Below, piece after piece: positions 34,528 through 46,272 of a stretch of 64,000 nucleotides of DNA. The stretch is from assembly GCA_963920705.1 (NCBI GenBank), contig OY987239.1, positions 496,001-560,000 on the forward strand, read 5' to 3'. How positions within the stretch are numbered: the stretch's first letter is position 1; every line of letters begins with the position of its first letter. Both the position numbers and the translations under genes were made by a program. The stretch is from Odiellus spinosus (Eukaryota > Arthropoda > Arachnida > Opiliones > Phalangiidae). The notes beneath the pieces were generated by a model. That model did not search any database. It had not been told where the DNA came from and saw only the letters and a list, made by a program, of their open reading frames with translations.

Positions 34528-35842
34528 ATTATAATACAAATTTAAATAAAGAGAAAACTCATGGAGGAAAACATTTATTGGGTGTAAATTGCCCGCAAAA
34601 ATAAACGCAGAGAGCTTTCGGCTCGAGAGCCTTTTTCAATCTAAATATAAACTTAAAAATCTATACAGAGGTAAATTTCAGTTGTCACGTGAGTCGGCCT
34701 ATTTTTTATACACATTGAAATGCTTATCGTCAATTACCCCCCATAATCCAGATTCTTCGCATCCTTCGTCCAAATTTAAATCCCCTTGTTTTTTAATAAA
34801 TAAACCCTCCACAAATTTCCGTTTATAATATCCTTTTTCACTATATAGAATTTTTATACTATCAAGGTCAATGTTATGACCTCTCTCTTCCAGCATGTGT
34901 TTCGCCAAACCATTACTTATCTCTTTTTTTAATACATGTTTGGTGTTCTTTAAGACGTTCACGTAGGGGTCTTTTTGTTTCCCCCACATATTTTTTACCA
35001 CATTTACAACTAATTTCGTAGACTAAACCTTGGTTATCAAGTAATGATTTTTTATCCCCTTCGGGTTTATTATTAACTAGTAAATTTTTAAATTTATTTC
35101 TCCCCTTATGAATTAAAGTTATTCCTAACGGTTTTAGAAGTCGATTTGCTAGCTCGCTATTTCCTTTCATATATGGTAAGGTTAAACACATGCTGGTGTC
35201 AAAAGGTTGGTCAATATTCCTGACTTCGTTATTGTTAAAAATCGAATCAATAGAGTTTCTGGGATAATTACAATTAATTAGTTTTTTTTTTACAATTTCC
35301 TTGTCAAGGTCCGGTGTGTCAGATATATTCTCAATGCGAAATTTTAAGCTCTTAAGTATTCCAATTTTGGTTTTAATATGATGATATGAATTAAAGTCTA
35401 AATATTTTTTGCAATGAGTCGGTTTCTGGTATAATGAAGTTTCCAGTAAACCGGTCTCATTATTACGTTTTACTAAAACATCTAAAAAAGCTAATTTATT
35501 TTCATGTTCTAATTCAATTGTGAATTTAATTGATTTGTCAAGTTTATTAATAGATTTGTGGAGGGTTTATTTATTAAAAAACAAGGGGATTTAAATTTGG
35601 ACGAAGGATGCGAAGAATCTGGATTATGGGGGGTAATTGACAATAAGCATTTCAATGTGTATAAAAAATAGGCCGACTCACGTGACAACTGAAATTTACC
35701 TCTGTATATATTTTTAAAGTTATATTTAGATTGAAAAAGGCTCTCGAGCCGAAAGCTCTCTGCGTTTATTTTTGCGGGCAATTTACACCCAATAAATGTT
35801 TTCCTCCATGAGTTTTCTCTTTATTTAAATTTGTATTATAAT
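34528..35842 (-). mobile_element. Penelope-like element remnant between 285-bp inverted arms
   Basis: A minus-strand reverse transcriptase end and GIY-YIG endonuclease are flanked by perfect-looking inverted arms, 34528-34812 and 35558-35842. Each begins attataatacaaatttaaat and includes aaacgcagagagctttcgg. The left arm contains the end of the endonuclease frame, and the right arm repeats it in reverse. Penelope-like elements often insert with partial inverted or tandem copies, and this fits that habit. The 5' part of the transcriptase is missing. Confidence 0.85.
34699..35557 (-). pseudogene. Penelope-like RT C-terminus plus GIY-YIG endonuclease, frameshifted
   Basis: Read leftward from about 35550. 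An RT end comes first: IELEHENKLAFLDVLVKRN, then YQKPTHCKKYLDFNSYHH, typical of the Penelope reverse transcriptase C-terminus. The linker contains LTLPYMKG. Then comes the GIY-YIG nuclease: LVYEISCKCGKKYVGETKRP, with the Arg of RPLRERLKEH and the His/Glu region KHMLEERGHNIDLD. The frame shifts once inside an A7 run near 34935 (rightward frame 35191-34913, then 35001-34699). The element is 5'-truncated at the inverted arm and cannot be active. Confidence 0.88.
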
Positions 35843-36295
35843 TTTCCAGTCCCGTTGGAAAGAATTCCATTCATCCGACAATTATTTATCCATGATTATA
35901 CAATGGGAGATAAAGAATACAATATTAAATTTCAATTTGATTATTTCATCTTATTAACAGCAGTTAGGGGGAAATTACGATATTCTGACCCCCTAAATAT
36001 TACTGGCTATGGGACCATAAGGGTATGTACCCCTTTCTCCCAAATATTTCGCCATAAATTATCTATTCCAATTTCGCCCAAAGAATTTTTGGCCCAAAAT
36101 AATTTATTTGCATTTCGCGCAATCCTACTTCACCCAAACGTATTATAATTTGGCCCAAAATTATCGATTCCAAATTCGCCCAAACTAAAAATTACTTGTC
36201 TCAATTCGCCCATTTCCCACTTCGCCCAATCGTTTTATCAGTGAGCTCAGAATTATCTATTCCCAACCTAAAAATTCCTCTTCCCGTTTTGCTTA
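35843..36295. repeat. Left arm of a TTTCGCCCAAT / ATTGGGCGAAA foldback
   Basis: From about 36025 short units read ctattccaatttcgcccaaa, ttggcccaaaat and cacttcgcccaat. They are complementary to the units at 37008-37290. The earlier part has aattccattcatccga pieces of the AATGGGA type. Confidence 0.75.
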
Positions 36296-36900
36296 ATTTT
36301 ATTAGGTTAGGTTGGGTTAGGGTAAATTGGGTTGGGTTAGGGTAAATTGGGTTGGATTAGGGTAAATTGGGTTTGGGGTTGGGTTAGGGTAAATTGGGTT
36401 TGGGGTTGGGTTAGGGTAAATTGGGTTTGGGGTTGGATTATGGTAAATTGGGTTTGGGTTTGGGGTTGGGTTAGGGTAAATTGGGTTTGGGTTTGGGTTG
36501 GGTTAGGGTAAATTGGGTTGGGTTCGGTTATCTAAACTAATAAAGGAAATTTGTGGGTTGGGTTGGATTAGGGTAAATTGGGTTGGGTTAGTTTATCAAA
36601 AACTAATAAAGGAAATTTGTTGGGTTGGGTAGGTGTTGGGTTGGTTGGGTTAAGTTAGGTTGGGCTAGGTTATCAAATCTTATAAAGTAAATTGGTTGGG
36701 TAGGGTTGGTTTAGGGTACGTTGGGTTGGGTTTAGTTAGGTTTAGTTGGGTTTGGTTAAGTTATCAATACTAATAAATAAAATTTTTCTTTAGATTGGGT
36801 TGGGGTAGGCTGGGCTGGGTTAGGTTGGTTTGTGTTTGGGTAGGCTGCGTTAGGTTGGGTTGGGTTGATTAAGGTAGGTTGGGTTAGGTTACCAAAACTA
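36296..36900. repeat. GGGTTAGGGTAAATT minisatellite
   Basis: Degenerate tandem units such as gggttagggtaaattgggtt, with longer repeats ending ctaataaaggaaatttg. It forms the centre of the foldback between 36025 and 37290. It resembles telomere repeats but is too irregular and is internal. Confidence 0.85.
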
Positions 36901-36989
36901 ATAAATTAAATTGTTCTTCAGATACATCAAGAAGTACGTGCAGAAATGATTAAATGGGCCTAAGGAACCGATCAAGAGGATATTGCTCG

Positions 36990-37290
36990 CGAAGGCATTT
37001 ACCTTGGGAGTGGATTGGGCGAAATATGAATTGGGCAAAATAATCAAAATTTTATTTGGCGAGATGGAAATTAGGGGAAATGGATAGTAGGCGAAATGGG
37101 ATTGGGCCAAATGGGACTTCAGCGAAATAGGAATTGAGTTATATGGGATTGGGCGAAATAGGATTATGCCAAATGGGAATTGGGCGATATGAGTTTGGGT
37201 GAAATAGGACTGGCGAAATGATAATTGAGCGAAATGGGAATTAGGTGAAATGAGATTGGAGGAGATGAAATTAGATCAAATGGGGTAGAC
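36990..37290. repeat. Right arm of the foldback, unit ATTGGGCGAAATGGGA
   Basis: About 15 loose units of 16-17 bp such as gggattgggcgaaatagg and ggaattgggcgatatgag. Confidence 0.8.
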
Positions 37291-38090
37291 TTTTACTAGT
37301 ACCTGGTGAGTTCAGCAAAAATACTTAAAAGAATCTAAGACCATCAGAAATAGGAGCAAAACTGAAATGAAACTTTCAAATCTCCGTGTTAAAATCACAT
37401 AGGTTGGTTTAGGTTGGGTTGGGTTGGGAACTCTTGTATTTTAATATGGAGATTTGAAAATTGCAAATACGTTTTACCAAATTTCTCTTGGTCGTAGATT
37501 TTTAAAAGTATTTTTCTGAGCTCTCCTAATTCTAATTAGTCCATAATTAATTGTGTTAAAATCCCATATGTTGGGCTGAGTTAGGCTAGGTTGGGTTGGG
37601 TTAGGTTAGGTTGGGTCAATTTGGGTAAGGTTGGGTTAGGTTGGGCTTTGCTAGGAACTCTTTAGAAATTTAAGAATTTCAAGTAGTTTTATATATTGTA
37701 ATCTCATGAATATGACTTTAAAATATAAATTTAAATCAACAGTTTCCTTTATTAAGTTGAATTTCATTGTTTTTCTAAACAATAACATTTCATCAATATT
37801 TTACGAAATGTTTGGGTCTAGTGCTCAAGTTACTTGACCATTAAATTATTATAAGTCCATCAAATCGTTTGCTTGCAAAGATTTAATATTTGCGCTCCCG
37901 GGAATTTAATTATATAAATCCCAGCAAAGATTGAACCGAATCATAAGCCCGGAGAAGTGCGGGTTATGCGGTCGAATGGGATAGGCGGTCCAATGGGACA
38001 GTAGGTCCATTGGGACTATCGGTCCAATGGGATTCGGTCGAATGAGAATCGACCCAATGGGATTCTACCCAACGGTACAGAAGCGATTTG
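37291..38090. repeat. GGTTAGG tract plus AATGGGA-type element, copy 2
   Basis: A GGTTAGG tract (37395-37660) is followed by the body gaatatgactttaaaatata, then ttgcgctcccgggaattta, then terminal units ggtccaatgggacagtaggt and gaatgggattcgg. Same order of parts as at 29.2-31.1 kb and 51.8-53.4 kb. Confidence 0.75.
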
Positions 38091-38849
38091 ATATATGACA
38101 GCTTAAAATTATGACGTGTTGGTCACGCGTAAGAGGATGAATAAAATATTTCGTCACGCCCTGCAATTCCCGTCCTTTCTCCAAAAACTGGGTTTACTTC
38201 TGGGCTTTACTATAATTGAATGACGTCATAGGCTGATGACAACGTTTCAGATCCCGATTTCAAAGCCATTTTGTTTTGAAAAAAAAAAATGGAAAATATT
38301 TCGCAGATCATCTTTACGTCAGATCTATCGCGAATGAAATAAAGTATCTCTAAATGAATTCTCTTAGGTTATTTATTATAATATAACAGCGAAAAGAAAG
38401 CTGGATTTGCAAAGCGGCAGAAAACTGTCTAGTAGCGCGTTCAAGCCAGCATAAATGTTCAGCTTTTTGCGTCTTCGCGAGCGCGGCTTTAATAACAATT
38501 CTAAAGTTGGAGTGACTCCGAAAATTCATATCCTATCTTATTTTCCCAGTTAACTCGTATACTCTTCTTCCCTCGTTAATTTAAACTATCGGCTCTTATT
38601 AACTGTAAAGCAAATTCGGGTTGGTGGTCGTAACACAGGTCGTCTTATGGCGCGTAAGATAAGGAAACGGCATGTGATCCTTTGAACTACGCCGTATTTT
38701 ATGGCTTCTTCGCTTTTCGCTTGTCAATGTATTTTTATTTATGGGCTCTATTCTTTGAGGCCCTCCGTATGTCATCCGGCTGTAAAGAATACTCCTTATG
38801 GAGCGCCATCGAATGTTTCGAACGCCTGCAGACTGCGGGTGCCATTAAC
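38091..38849. other. Non-coding stretch, nothing recognised
   Basis: Two small overlapping frames lie near 38680-38901, but neither looks conserved and part of the DNA recurs at 39485. No gene called. Confidence 0.4.
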
Positions 38850-39560
38850 ACTTCCGGAATATTTAAATACGCCAACGAGTCTTAGTTTTAATAATTTCTA
38901 ATAAAAATTCTCTGCACTTTCATTTTCACCCTCTCTTTAAGGGATTAATTTGAATGTATAGTTTTTTAACGGGCTATAAAATTCTTAATCATGTGAAGTT
39001 TTAACAAGTTTAACGTTATTCCATCGTTAGAATAGTTTTTCGAGAATTAAAAAATAAGCCAAAAACATTTAGTTAAATATGGAATAGAGTTAGACCTTAA
39101 TTCTTCCGGAAAATGTGCCCATTTTACCGCGGTATAACCCCAATCTGTTTAAGCCGAATTCGGTTAAAGAGAGTCTGATGAGGTGAAAGGTAAATATTTT
39201 TAAAAATAAGATTTATTTCCGTATTAGAACATTTCCAAAACGTCCCTGGACCGTGCAATATTTAATTAAACAAAGAACATATGACTAATAAATAGATGTT
39301 CCTTCTTACGCCTACTTACGTCCCCGCGTCAAAATAATCAAAACCGAGGCCTAGCGCGATTCATAGGGCGCGTCGCTGCAACGGTCGCGAGTATTTAATT
39401 AAGCCAAAGGTAGGATGCCGTTTGATTAGTCATTTTAAGCCAACGGCCTTTTAAGAGTTTTTCGCCGTCCGGTGACACTTGAATGTTTTAATACGTCAAT
39501 GAGTCTTATTTTTAAGAGAATCTGTTCAAAATACCTATATTTTTCCCTTCACCCTCACAT
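38850..39560. repeat. Pair of related repeats (38850-38945 and 39485-39560)
   Basis: Both contain tttaa(a)tacg, caa(c/t)gagtctta, ttttaa and a following caccctc-c-ttaagg. The DNA between them is not recognised, apart from a weak family B-like piece at 39130-39180. Confidence 0.5.
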
Positions 39561-40167
39561 TAAGGCCCTACCGCACTAAAAAAGCAGTTTTCGATGAATT
39601 TCATTTACGTTTTTAATCCCTTTAAAACTTCAACAAAGCTAAGAAACTTTTCAAACTTAATTATTGAAATCTTATCTTTAAACTGGTAATTTTTTAAGAT
39701 CTTGAAAAAATTAGTTTTTGAGTAATTTTAGTTTAAGTTAATGCCCTTTTGCATTCGCGCTTGTTCATTATAATGTAACTAGCGTCAAATGTATGGGTCC
39801 GAAATTTTTTATTCTAAGCTCTTTTCAATCACAATTGTTGGGTCAAAGAGATGAGATACTTTCAGGAAGATTCAATTATTAATTCGGGAGTTAAGTAAGT
39901 TCAAAGTCAAATTTAGTTTTTCGAAAATTTCTACATGATTTTCATACATCGAAATCACACACTTCTTTTCATTTTACAATTTCGAAAAACCTTCATCCCC
40001 TGAAATACACATTCAGCTTTTTTTTTAAAACAATTCCCGTAATTTTCCCATTACTGATACGCGTGCGAGTTAAGTTTAAATACAGTGCTATATTTCGCCA
40101 TTGAAATTAACCTTGTGCCCAAAATCTCGTAGTTCCGGCAAAATCCGCTCGGGCGCCACCGAATTCT
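39561..40167. other. AT-rich non-coding stretch, nothing recognised
   Basis: No gene, RNA gene or repeat could be supported. Confidence 0.4.
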
Positions 40168-40289
40168 GACCTAATAGCTGCGATTTCTTTCCTCCGTATT
40201 ACCCTCTATCATCAAAGGTCCCGTGGGGGCAATTATCCAGTAAGTAAGATGACTCGCCGCGCGGGACGTCCGATCTCAGCTATTAGGTC
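40168..40289. mobile_element. Small MITE, gacctaatagctg ends
   Basis: Ends gacctaatagctgcgat and atctcagctattaggtc are inverted over 17 bp with one or two mismatches; the interior is GC-richer. Confidence 0.65.
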
Positions 40290-40616
40290 GTAAAAAAGAA
40301 GGGTACCCTTCTCCGGGACATTTCGCTGGGGGTGGAGGGGTTTGGGGGGGGGGCTAAGTGCTTCTAAAACTACAACAATACTTTTGGCTAAATAAAGAAG
40401 GCATTTTCTTTACGCGGTCCTGAAATGATATAGTTGGCAATGATACCGCGAAGTGACATATAATATTGAACCCAATAAAGAAAATAGTAAACACATTTTG
40501 CGCTTTCTCTTATGGTTGGGGAGATGCTATTTTTGCTCCTTATGTTTTCCTAGAGTTTCAACGAAGTTTTGAATCTTTATTTTCGTTATTCCTCTCGCTC
40601 GGAGACACGAACATAT
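40290..40616. other. Stretch with a G-rich run
   Basis: Contains ggggtttggggggggggcta near 40336. Nothing else recognised. Confidence 0.4.
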
Positions 40617-40816
40617 ACATAGTTTTCACTAAAGGGGGTAAGTGCCGTTCCCCCCATGTTGCCAACCACTTGTGAGTGCAGAGGGAAAGGCTAGAGTTCA
40701 GTTTTGAAACTAATCTGTTCTGAACTGCACTCACAAGCTCCTGGCAACCTGGGAATGAAAGCAAAGCTGGGTAAGAGGGGTGGAATTATCTTTTGCCCCT
40801 TTACTGAAAACTATGT
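40617..40816. mobile_element. MITE family C, copy 2
   Basis: Ends acatagttttcactaaaggg and cctttactgaaaactatgt. Inverted relative to the copy at 32746-32912. Interior inverted pairs include cactcacaagctcctggcaa. Confidence 0.8.
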
Positions 40817-41458
40817 ATAAGCATATTTCAAATTAATTCTAAAAGGTAGGATAAATAAAAATGTATTTGTTATAGCCTATAGGCAATCATATTTCAAAAT
40901 CAACGTGAAGAAATGTATGAGTAACGTCCATATATTAATCCTAGCGTTGATTTGACCGACAGATATACCTAACATAATTATCAATTTGGAAAAAACTGTT
41001 ATACATAAGTTGGCTCAAAGTTGAGCTTTTAGTTTTCAACGATAAGTATTTTAGTAGTCAAGCTAAAACATTACGCTCCATTACTTTTTATAGAAGTGTA
41101 AACCCCAAAGCAAAGTATATTCTTGCGCAAGAACACAGGTTCCAAAAAAAAAAAATAATAAAATAAAAATCTTATCCCTTACAATAAGCACTGTTCGCAA
41201 ATTAGAATCAATGCGTTGATAGCCGGAGGAATTCTTTTTATAAGGACCATCTGCCCATTTTAGTCCCCGTCCCGTTCATCGTAATAGTGTCTCAACGCAT
41301 AATACACGAGATAAAGGGAAGGGTGTATATTTTTTGTTAAAGAGAAAATGAAGTCTGTCAAGGATTTTTTATTGATTGCTTAATTTTTAAATAGGTCTAA
41401 TAATATTTAATTATAAATAAATTTTTAACTTATTCGGAAAATATGGATTCGCGGTAAT
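40817..41458. other. Non-coding stretch, nothing recognised
   Basis: AT-rich with short A runs; no gene or repeat supported. Confidence 0.4.
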
Positions 41459-41595
41459 TAATTTTTTTTGCAGTGGGTGCGCCGATCAATCAGCGAACGC
41501 GAATCGGGGTTGCTATGGAAACACTCGAGTAGGGCGCGCTTCAGCTCGGTATTATGTGGCACGCACGTTCGCTGACTGATCGGCAAAAAAATTAA
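41459..41595. mobile_element. Small MITE, gccgatcaatcagcgaacg ends
   Basis: gccgatcaatcagcgaacg is inverted as cgttcgctgactgatcggc (one mismatch), extended outward by aattttttttgc / gcaaaaaaatt. The interior is GC-rich. Confidence 0.8.
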
Positions 41596-42426
41596 ATATC
41601 TAAGAATCCCCGCTAAGCCTATAAAAGTTTTAAAAAATACTAATTAAATAATCTGTAAAATTGTAACTGGTGAATTAGATCTATGATGAGATCGATAAAA
41701 ACTACTAGTTGTCAGACTTCATTCTCCCTTTAAATACCCACAGTTGACTATTCTTGAATACTTTTTCCTTTCATGGATATTCTGGTTTCCTACTCATTTT
41801 ATGACCAATTTATCACTTGAAGGGAATTCCTATTTTTGAGGGGCGGTAAAGTCAAACGAAACAAACTTTTAGCCGATATAATAGAAAAATCTTGGAAGAG
41901 TCAATAAAAAATTAAGAAACCCCCACGGTTTCTTAATTTTTCAGTACTTTCAAATTAGCTAGTCAACAGTTTATCTATTGCTTAAACGAGAATTGAGCTC
42001 ACTGGAAGAGACCACTTACACTTTGAAATTTCAGGTTGAATTTATCACATTTTCTGGAAAATCTCACTACGCGACGTCTTGTTTAGAATAAAATCGAAGC
42101 TAAGGTGGCAGAAAACCTTAACTTTTTTTTGTGGTACAGCCTTAAGGGTTTAATTTTGATAGATGAGAAATATTTCAGTTATTCAATATGAAACTCAATC
42201 TAAGTATTTATATTTTTATTAGTATTTCATCATTACAATTTTTCGCGAAATAACAAAAATTACAGTATTAATTAAGCCTCGTTTTCAGTCCAGATTTTTG
42301 GGACAAAAAATATCTTTTTCGATAGTAATTTGACTTAGTTACTACGAAAAATCTACTTCTTTGGTCCAAAAAACTTGATTGAAAACGCGCCTTTTTTCTC
42401 TCAATCACGGCACGGAGTTAAGCCGA
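41596..42426. other. Non-coding stretch with two small hairpins
   Basis: Contains aaattaagaaacc / ggtttcttaattt near 41910-41937 and an inverted pair gttttca-tccagatttttgg against ccaaaaaacttgattgaaaac (about 42279-42385). No gene. Confidence 0.5.
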
Positions 42427-42565
42427 GTTATACCCTCTGCAGACGAGGCTTAATTAGCCGGTTTACTCTTGTTTGACTGAGGTTTATTTAGCTTTTGTAG
42501 TTCATTAAACCTGGTTAAATCTGATTAAACCGGGCTAATTACGCCTCGTCCGAAGAGGGTATAAC
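42427..42565. mobile_element. MITE family B, copy 5
   Basis: gttataccctctgcagacga at the left and cctcgtccgaagagggtata at the right, near-palindromic throughout. Confidence 0.9.
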
Positions 42566-44194
42566 CCTTTAAATTATCGAGGATAGCCAAATGAACGTAA
42601 AATACGCAATTCCGAAACTAGCTGATAAAAAAATTCTTTCACTCGCCCTTTAGGAACTTTAAACTTAGCTAAAGCTCGAATCCAAGTACCTAATCGCTTA
42701 GTCAGTGAACGCATTTGCGAAATCGAATTTATAACCCCTCTGATTTAAAATTTTACGAAATGACGATGAAGATAAAGGTTAACTTAAAGTAATAAAAAGT
42801 TTTCAACTTCGGTAAATAAGAATAAAATCACAATATATATATATATATATTTTTAAGCCATTATTATTAATTATATACTTAGTGCAGAATATCTATCGTG
42901 AAAACCGAAATAGGATAATTTAAAATTATATAGCAATGAAATTAAAGGTAAAATTAAACGAGCTGTACGAATTCGGAGATGTTAAATTAGCAACTTAAAT
43001 ATCACGAATCCAAAATCGGACGAGGACCTAATGAAAGATAGCATTACGACCGGAAACATCCGCTAAGATTCAAAGTAACGATTGCCCATTGAAGAATAGG
43101 TTCTTGGGAGAGGGGCGATGAATAATTTCAAAGCTTCCGAATGAGGGACCGCTCCTTTTTTCTTTCGGTACCTATTTGACGTATCTTGAAATCTTTGTTA
43201 ATGTTGTTTCTTTATAGGAAAAAGTGGGCTAAAAGCCCTTCAGGTAATTACCTCTATGGGGTTGTAGACGAAATTTCTTGACGGAAGCGCTGTCTCCGTT
43301 AACGAAGGTTTTCCATTGGCCAAGGACAATTTCGCGGTAATTCACACAACCTACGAGGGATCCTAGAAAAGTAGCACTCTCCGAAGGGACAACCTGTTAC
43401 TTTTAGAAACTCGGACCAAGTAAGCCGCATTTAAAATTTCATTTCAGCAAACTCGGGAATTTTTAGAAAGTAACGTCAGAATTTTACTCCTCAGTACGAA
43501 CGTAAGAATTATCGCGGAGCGAACTTGTTGCTAATACAGCCTAAGTTTAAAAACATTCAAAAATCTTCTAAGAATTGGTTTTCTTAGACGTAAGTCGCTT
43601 GATTTTAGTTTATCCGTCCATTTAACGTAATACGATGCAACGTATATTCACTACTAAAAAAGGCTAAAACGCCCAACTAGAACGACTCTTCAAGAGCCTC
43701 ATCTTTTTCCATCACAAGACACCCGTAATTTACAACGAAAGGTACGTACTTTTTTTTTAAAGAAGGTAGACCTTATTTCGTATATTTGAACGGGAAACGA
43801 TTCCTCAAAGATAATAATTCCGGAAAAAAAGTTATATATCGATCGACTCGTTTCTATTAAGCTTAAGAATTTTTGTTCGTATCGTCGTACGGTGCTCGCT
43901 TATTAGGCAATTATTTCTTAAAGGGATAATACAGCCCGACGAAATATTCTTAAAGGTTAAACGGGGTCGTACGTTTTCATTATGAAAATTTGTAAAGATT
44001 CAACATTAGCTCTACGCTGTAATTCCACTAAATTTAAAGGTCGCGATTCAAAGTTTTGAAATAATCTAACTTTTATTATCAATTGATCGATTACATTCGC
44101 ACTTGTGAGATCAACAAAGTATTTTCTTCTTTTACACGCTATTGAAATATGTAAGGGGCTGTACGCGTCTTTATTTCCCGAGTTTATGGTCATT
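42566..44194. other. Non-coding stretch with (TA)n
   Basis: A TA dinucleotide run lies at about 42832-42851. The minus strand has an 88-codon frame at 43957-44223 that I could not tie to any family. Nothing else recognised. Confidence 0.4.
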
Positions 44195-44625
44195 TTAATT
44201 GCAGCCGAATTATTTTTACGCAATGAATATGACTTTAAAATTTAAATAAAAGTTTAAAGTTAAATTTCTGTGATTTAAAAAGGTTTGGTTATTCTAAACA
44301 GTACATTTTGCTTAATATATAACCAAATTTTTGGGTCTAGTTCTCATTTTACTTGATTATTAAATTATTATAAGTCAATCAGATCGTTTACTGGCAAAGA
44401 TTCAATCTTTCCGTTCCCGGAAATTTATAATTTAATTTTCATCTGGTATATTGAAGTAAAGATCATGTCCCAATGGACCGAATATTAAACCCGGATAAGT
44501 GCGGATTTTTCGGTTCAATGGGACCCAATCACATTGGACCGAAACCGCCAAAGTGCGGAGTTTTCGGTCGAATGGGAATGCGTGCGGTCGTATGGGACTC
44601 GGTGCAATGGAAATGAAGCATTGTT
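44195..44625. repeat. AATGGGA-type element, copy 3
   Basis: Close to copy 1 at 30395: gcagccgaatta, gaatatgactttaaaattta, ttccgttcccggaaattta, gtcccaatggaccgaatatt, then gtcgaatgggaatgcgtgcg. It lacks the GGTTAGG tract. Confidence 0.85.
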
Positions 44626-44639
44626 CATTGGTCGCTGGC

Positions 44640-44765
44640 CCTTATTAGCAAAAATTCCAGATTTCAGTGAATCCAGTTTTTGCATATTTTATCGCTAAGT
44701 TCCAAATTTATTTTTAGCTTAATGTTTCTTTCAAAATTACTAGTGAATTAGGCCTATTTAAAAGA
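44640..44765. mobile_element. MITE family A, partial copy 4
   Basis: Right half only: cagtgaatccag, ttccaaatttatttttagctt and attaggcctatttaaa match the tails of the other copies. Confidence 0.6.
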
Positions 44766-45025
44766 TGAGTATTCGATAATAAATCACACGTTGTGAGGTC
44801 GCGCTATTCTTGTAAGGCGTATTTTCATTTAAATGGTTAAAAATGCTAAAAGCTTTGGATTTGACATTTTTCCGTTACAGAATGAAACTCTTACCGGATC
44901 TTCCTACTGTTCAACTTTGAATTTAAGACTTTGTTAAATACCAAGCGAATTTTTGCACAAATACGGCTTAAAAGTATTCCCGACAGAATCCCCAAACATT
45001 TAGCTATATATTCTTGCTTTTCAAA

Positions 45026-45281
45026 ATGTCAGAAGACGCTACGGTCATTAAACGACAGTTCAGAAACAATATACCTTGTCCAGTGTGCAGCGTCAACACA
45101 AAAGGTCGCTTACCCGAACATTTTAGGCGAGCGCACAAGTTCTCCGAAAAAACGATAAAAAAGATTAATAGCGAAACTAGGGACTTGCATTCCCGAGAAG
45201 GACAATTCAAACGCGCTCGTATTTTGCGATCCAAAATGATGGATTATCTATCGGCCAGAAATGGACTGGTTAAAATTACAG
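45026..45281 (+). CDS. Recombinase gene exon 1 (zinc finger)
   Basis: Starts ATG tcagaagac. It encodes MSEDATVIKRQF then the C2H2 finger and a helical basic tail, and ends in phase 1 at donor gtataatg. Upstream UTG/CTG-type starts exist, but ATG at 45026 is the first methionine before the finger. Confidence 0.8.
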
Positions 45282-45352
45282 GTATAATGTTTTATTTGTT
45301 TATTTATAATGCCGAGAATGTTTTTCATACGTCATTTCATTTGAAATCCAAG

Positions 45353-45481
45353 CCGTTGAAAAGTATTTGAAGAAACTTGGACACGTTATTGTAGAGGATG
45401 ACGATGAGGATTTCTCGCTTTCAAAGTCGGCGTTGGACAACAGTGAAGAAAATTCAAACGCGATAGTACCCACGCGCTCAG
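45353..45481 (+). CDS. Recombinase gene exon 2
   Basis: Between acceptor gaaatccaag and donor gtatttt; phase 1 to 1. It encodes VEKYLKKLGHVIVEDDDEDF and a Ser/Asn-rich end. Counterpart of 3982-4035. Confidence 0.75.
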
Positions 45482-46041
45482 GTATTTTTAAAATTTTTAT
45501 CCTTTCAAATAAGAAGTTAAGTCCGTTAGAAGGCACACCCTGAGAGCTCACGGTACTATCACAATTAGCCGCCAAGCCAGGTGTGCTAAAAATCGAAGTT
45601 TTTTGAGACTTGATTTTAAAAATCATGCTTTTCATGATTTTCGAATCATGGTTATTCGAGTCATGGTTATTCGAGTCATGGTTATTAAAATCATGATTTT
45701 CATTACTGACAGTCTAACACCCAACACTCATAAGCTTACTTATTATCTCGTTTGCAACCACTTGTGTTTGCTATCGAGTATAGTTTATTTTCAAGCTTCT
45801 GTCGACGTCTGGTGGGTACGAAATTCTATTGTCATTTTCGCTTCCTCTTTTGAACATACTACAACATACTAAAGCCAAGTACAATGCCGTAGCCTATACC
45901 TATCCCCCGCGTGATTTTGTTTTCGTCACGTAGCCACGTTAGAACCGAAATTATTAAAGTCGATCTATCTCTTTTTTTTTTTCCCTAGTAACTCGCTATA
46001 TTTTTAGCCAAATAATTGATAATATGAAATATTTGCCGTAG
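45482..46041. other. Intron 2 of recombinase gene
   Basis: Contains a short tandem repeat atcatggttattcgagtcat near 45640-45690. Otherwise nothing. Confidence 0.6.
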
Positions 46042-46272
46042 GTCTAAAACGAAAAGCCACGCGAGAATTGTTTTACGATGATAACAGTGAAGAAAATACG
46101 TCTTCAGACGAAGAAATTGAATCTGGAAACGAGCGACATATTGAATGGGGGATTAATACTACAAAAGGAAAACTTAAGAAAGCTGGTCTTTACCGAGCTT
46201 TTCCAAAAAATCATCCTTTATTAAAGGAATTTCAAACCTTTCTACTAGATAACATGGGCTCAATAAGCGAAG
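46042..46272 (+). CDS. Recombinase gene exon 3
   Basis: Acceptor tttgccgtag, phase 1 to 1. It encodes LKRKATRELFYDDNSEENTS, then HPLLKEFQTFLLDNMG, the start of the core-binding region. The donor is taken as gtactg at 46273 because only this fits the phase of exon 4. A read-through to 46394 is also open. Confidence 0.7.

Noticed and set aside
34589-34828. Plus-strand 79-residue frame (and its inverted twin at 35509-35781)
   Set aside because: Antisense to the Penelope-like 3' end; duplicated only because the arms are inverted repeats.
36296-36900. GGGTTAGGG tract as a telomere
   Set aside because: The units are irregular and mixed with aaattggg, and sit internally between foldback arms.
43957-44223. 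Minus-strand 88-residue frame
   Set aside because: No recognised family, no clear splice context, and the 3' neighbour is a dispersed repeat; not enough to call a gene.
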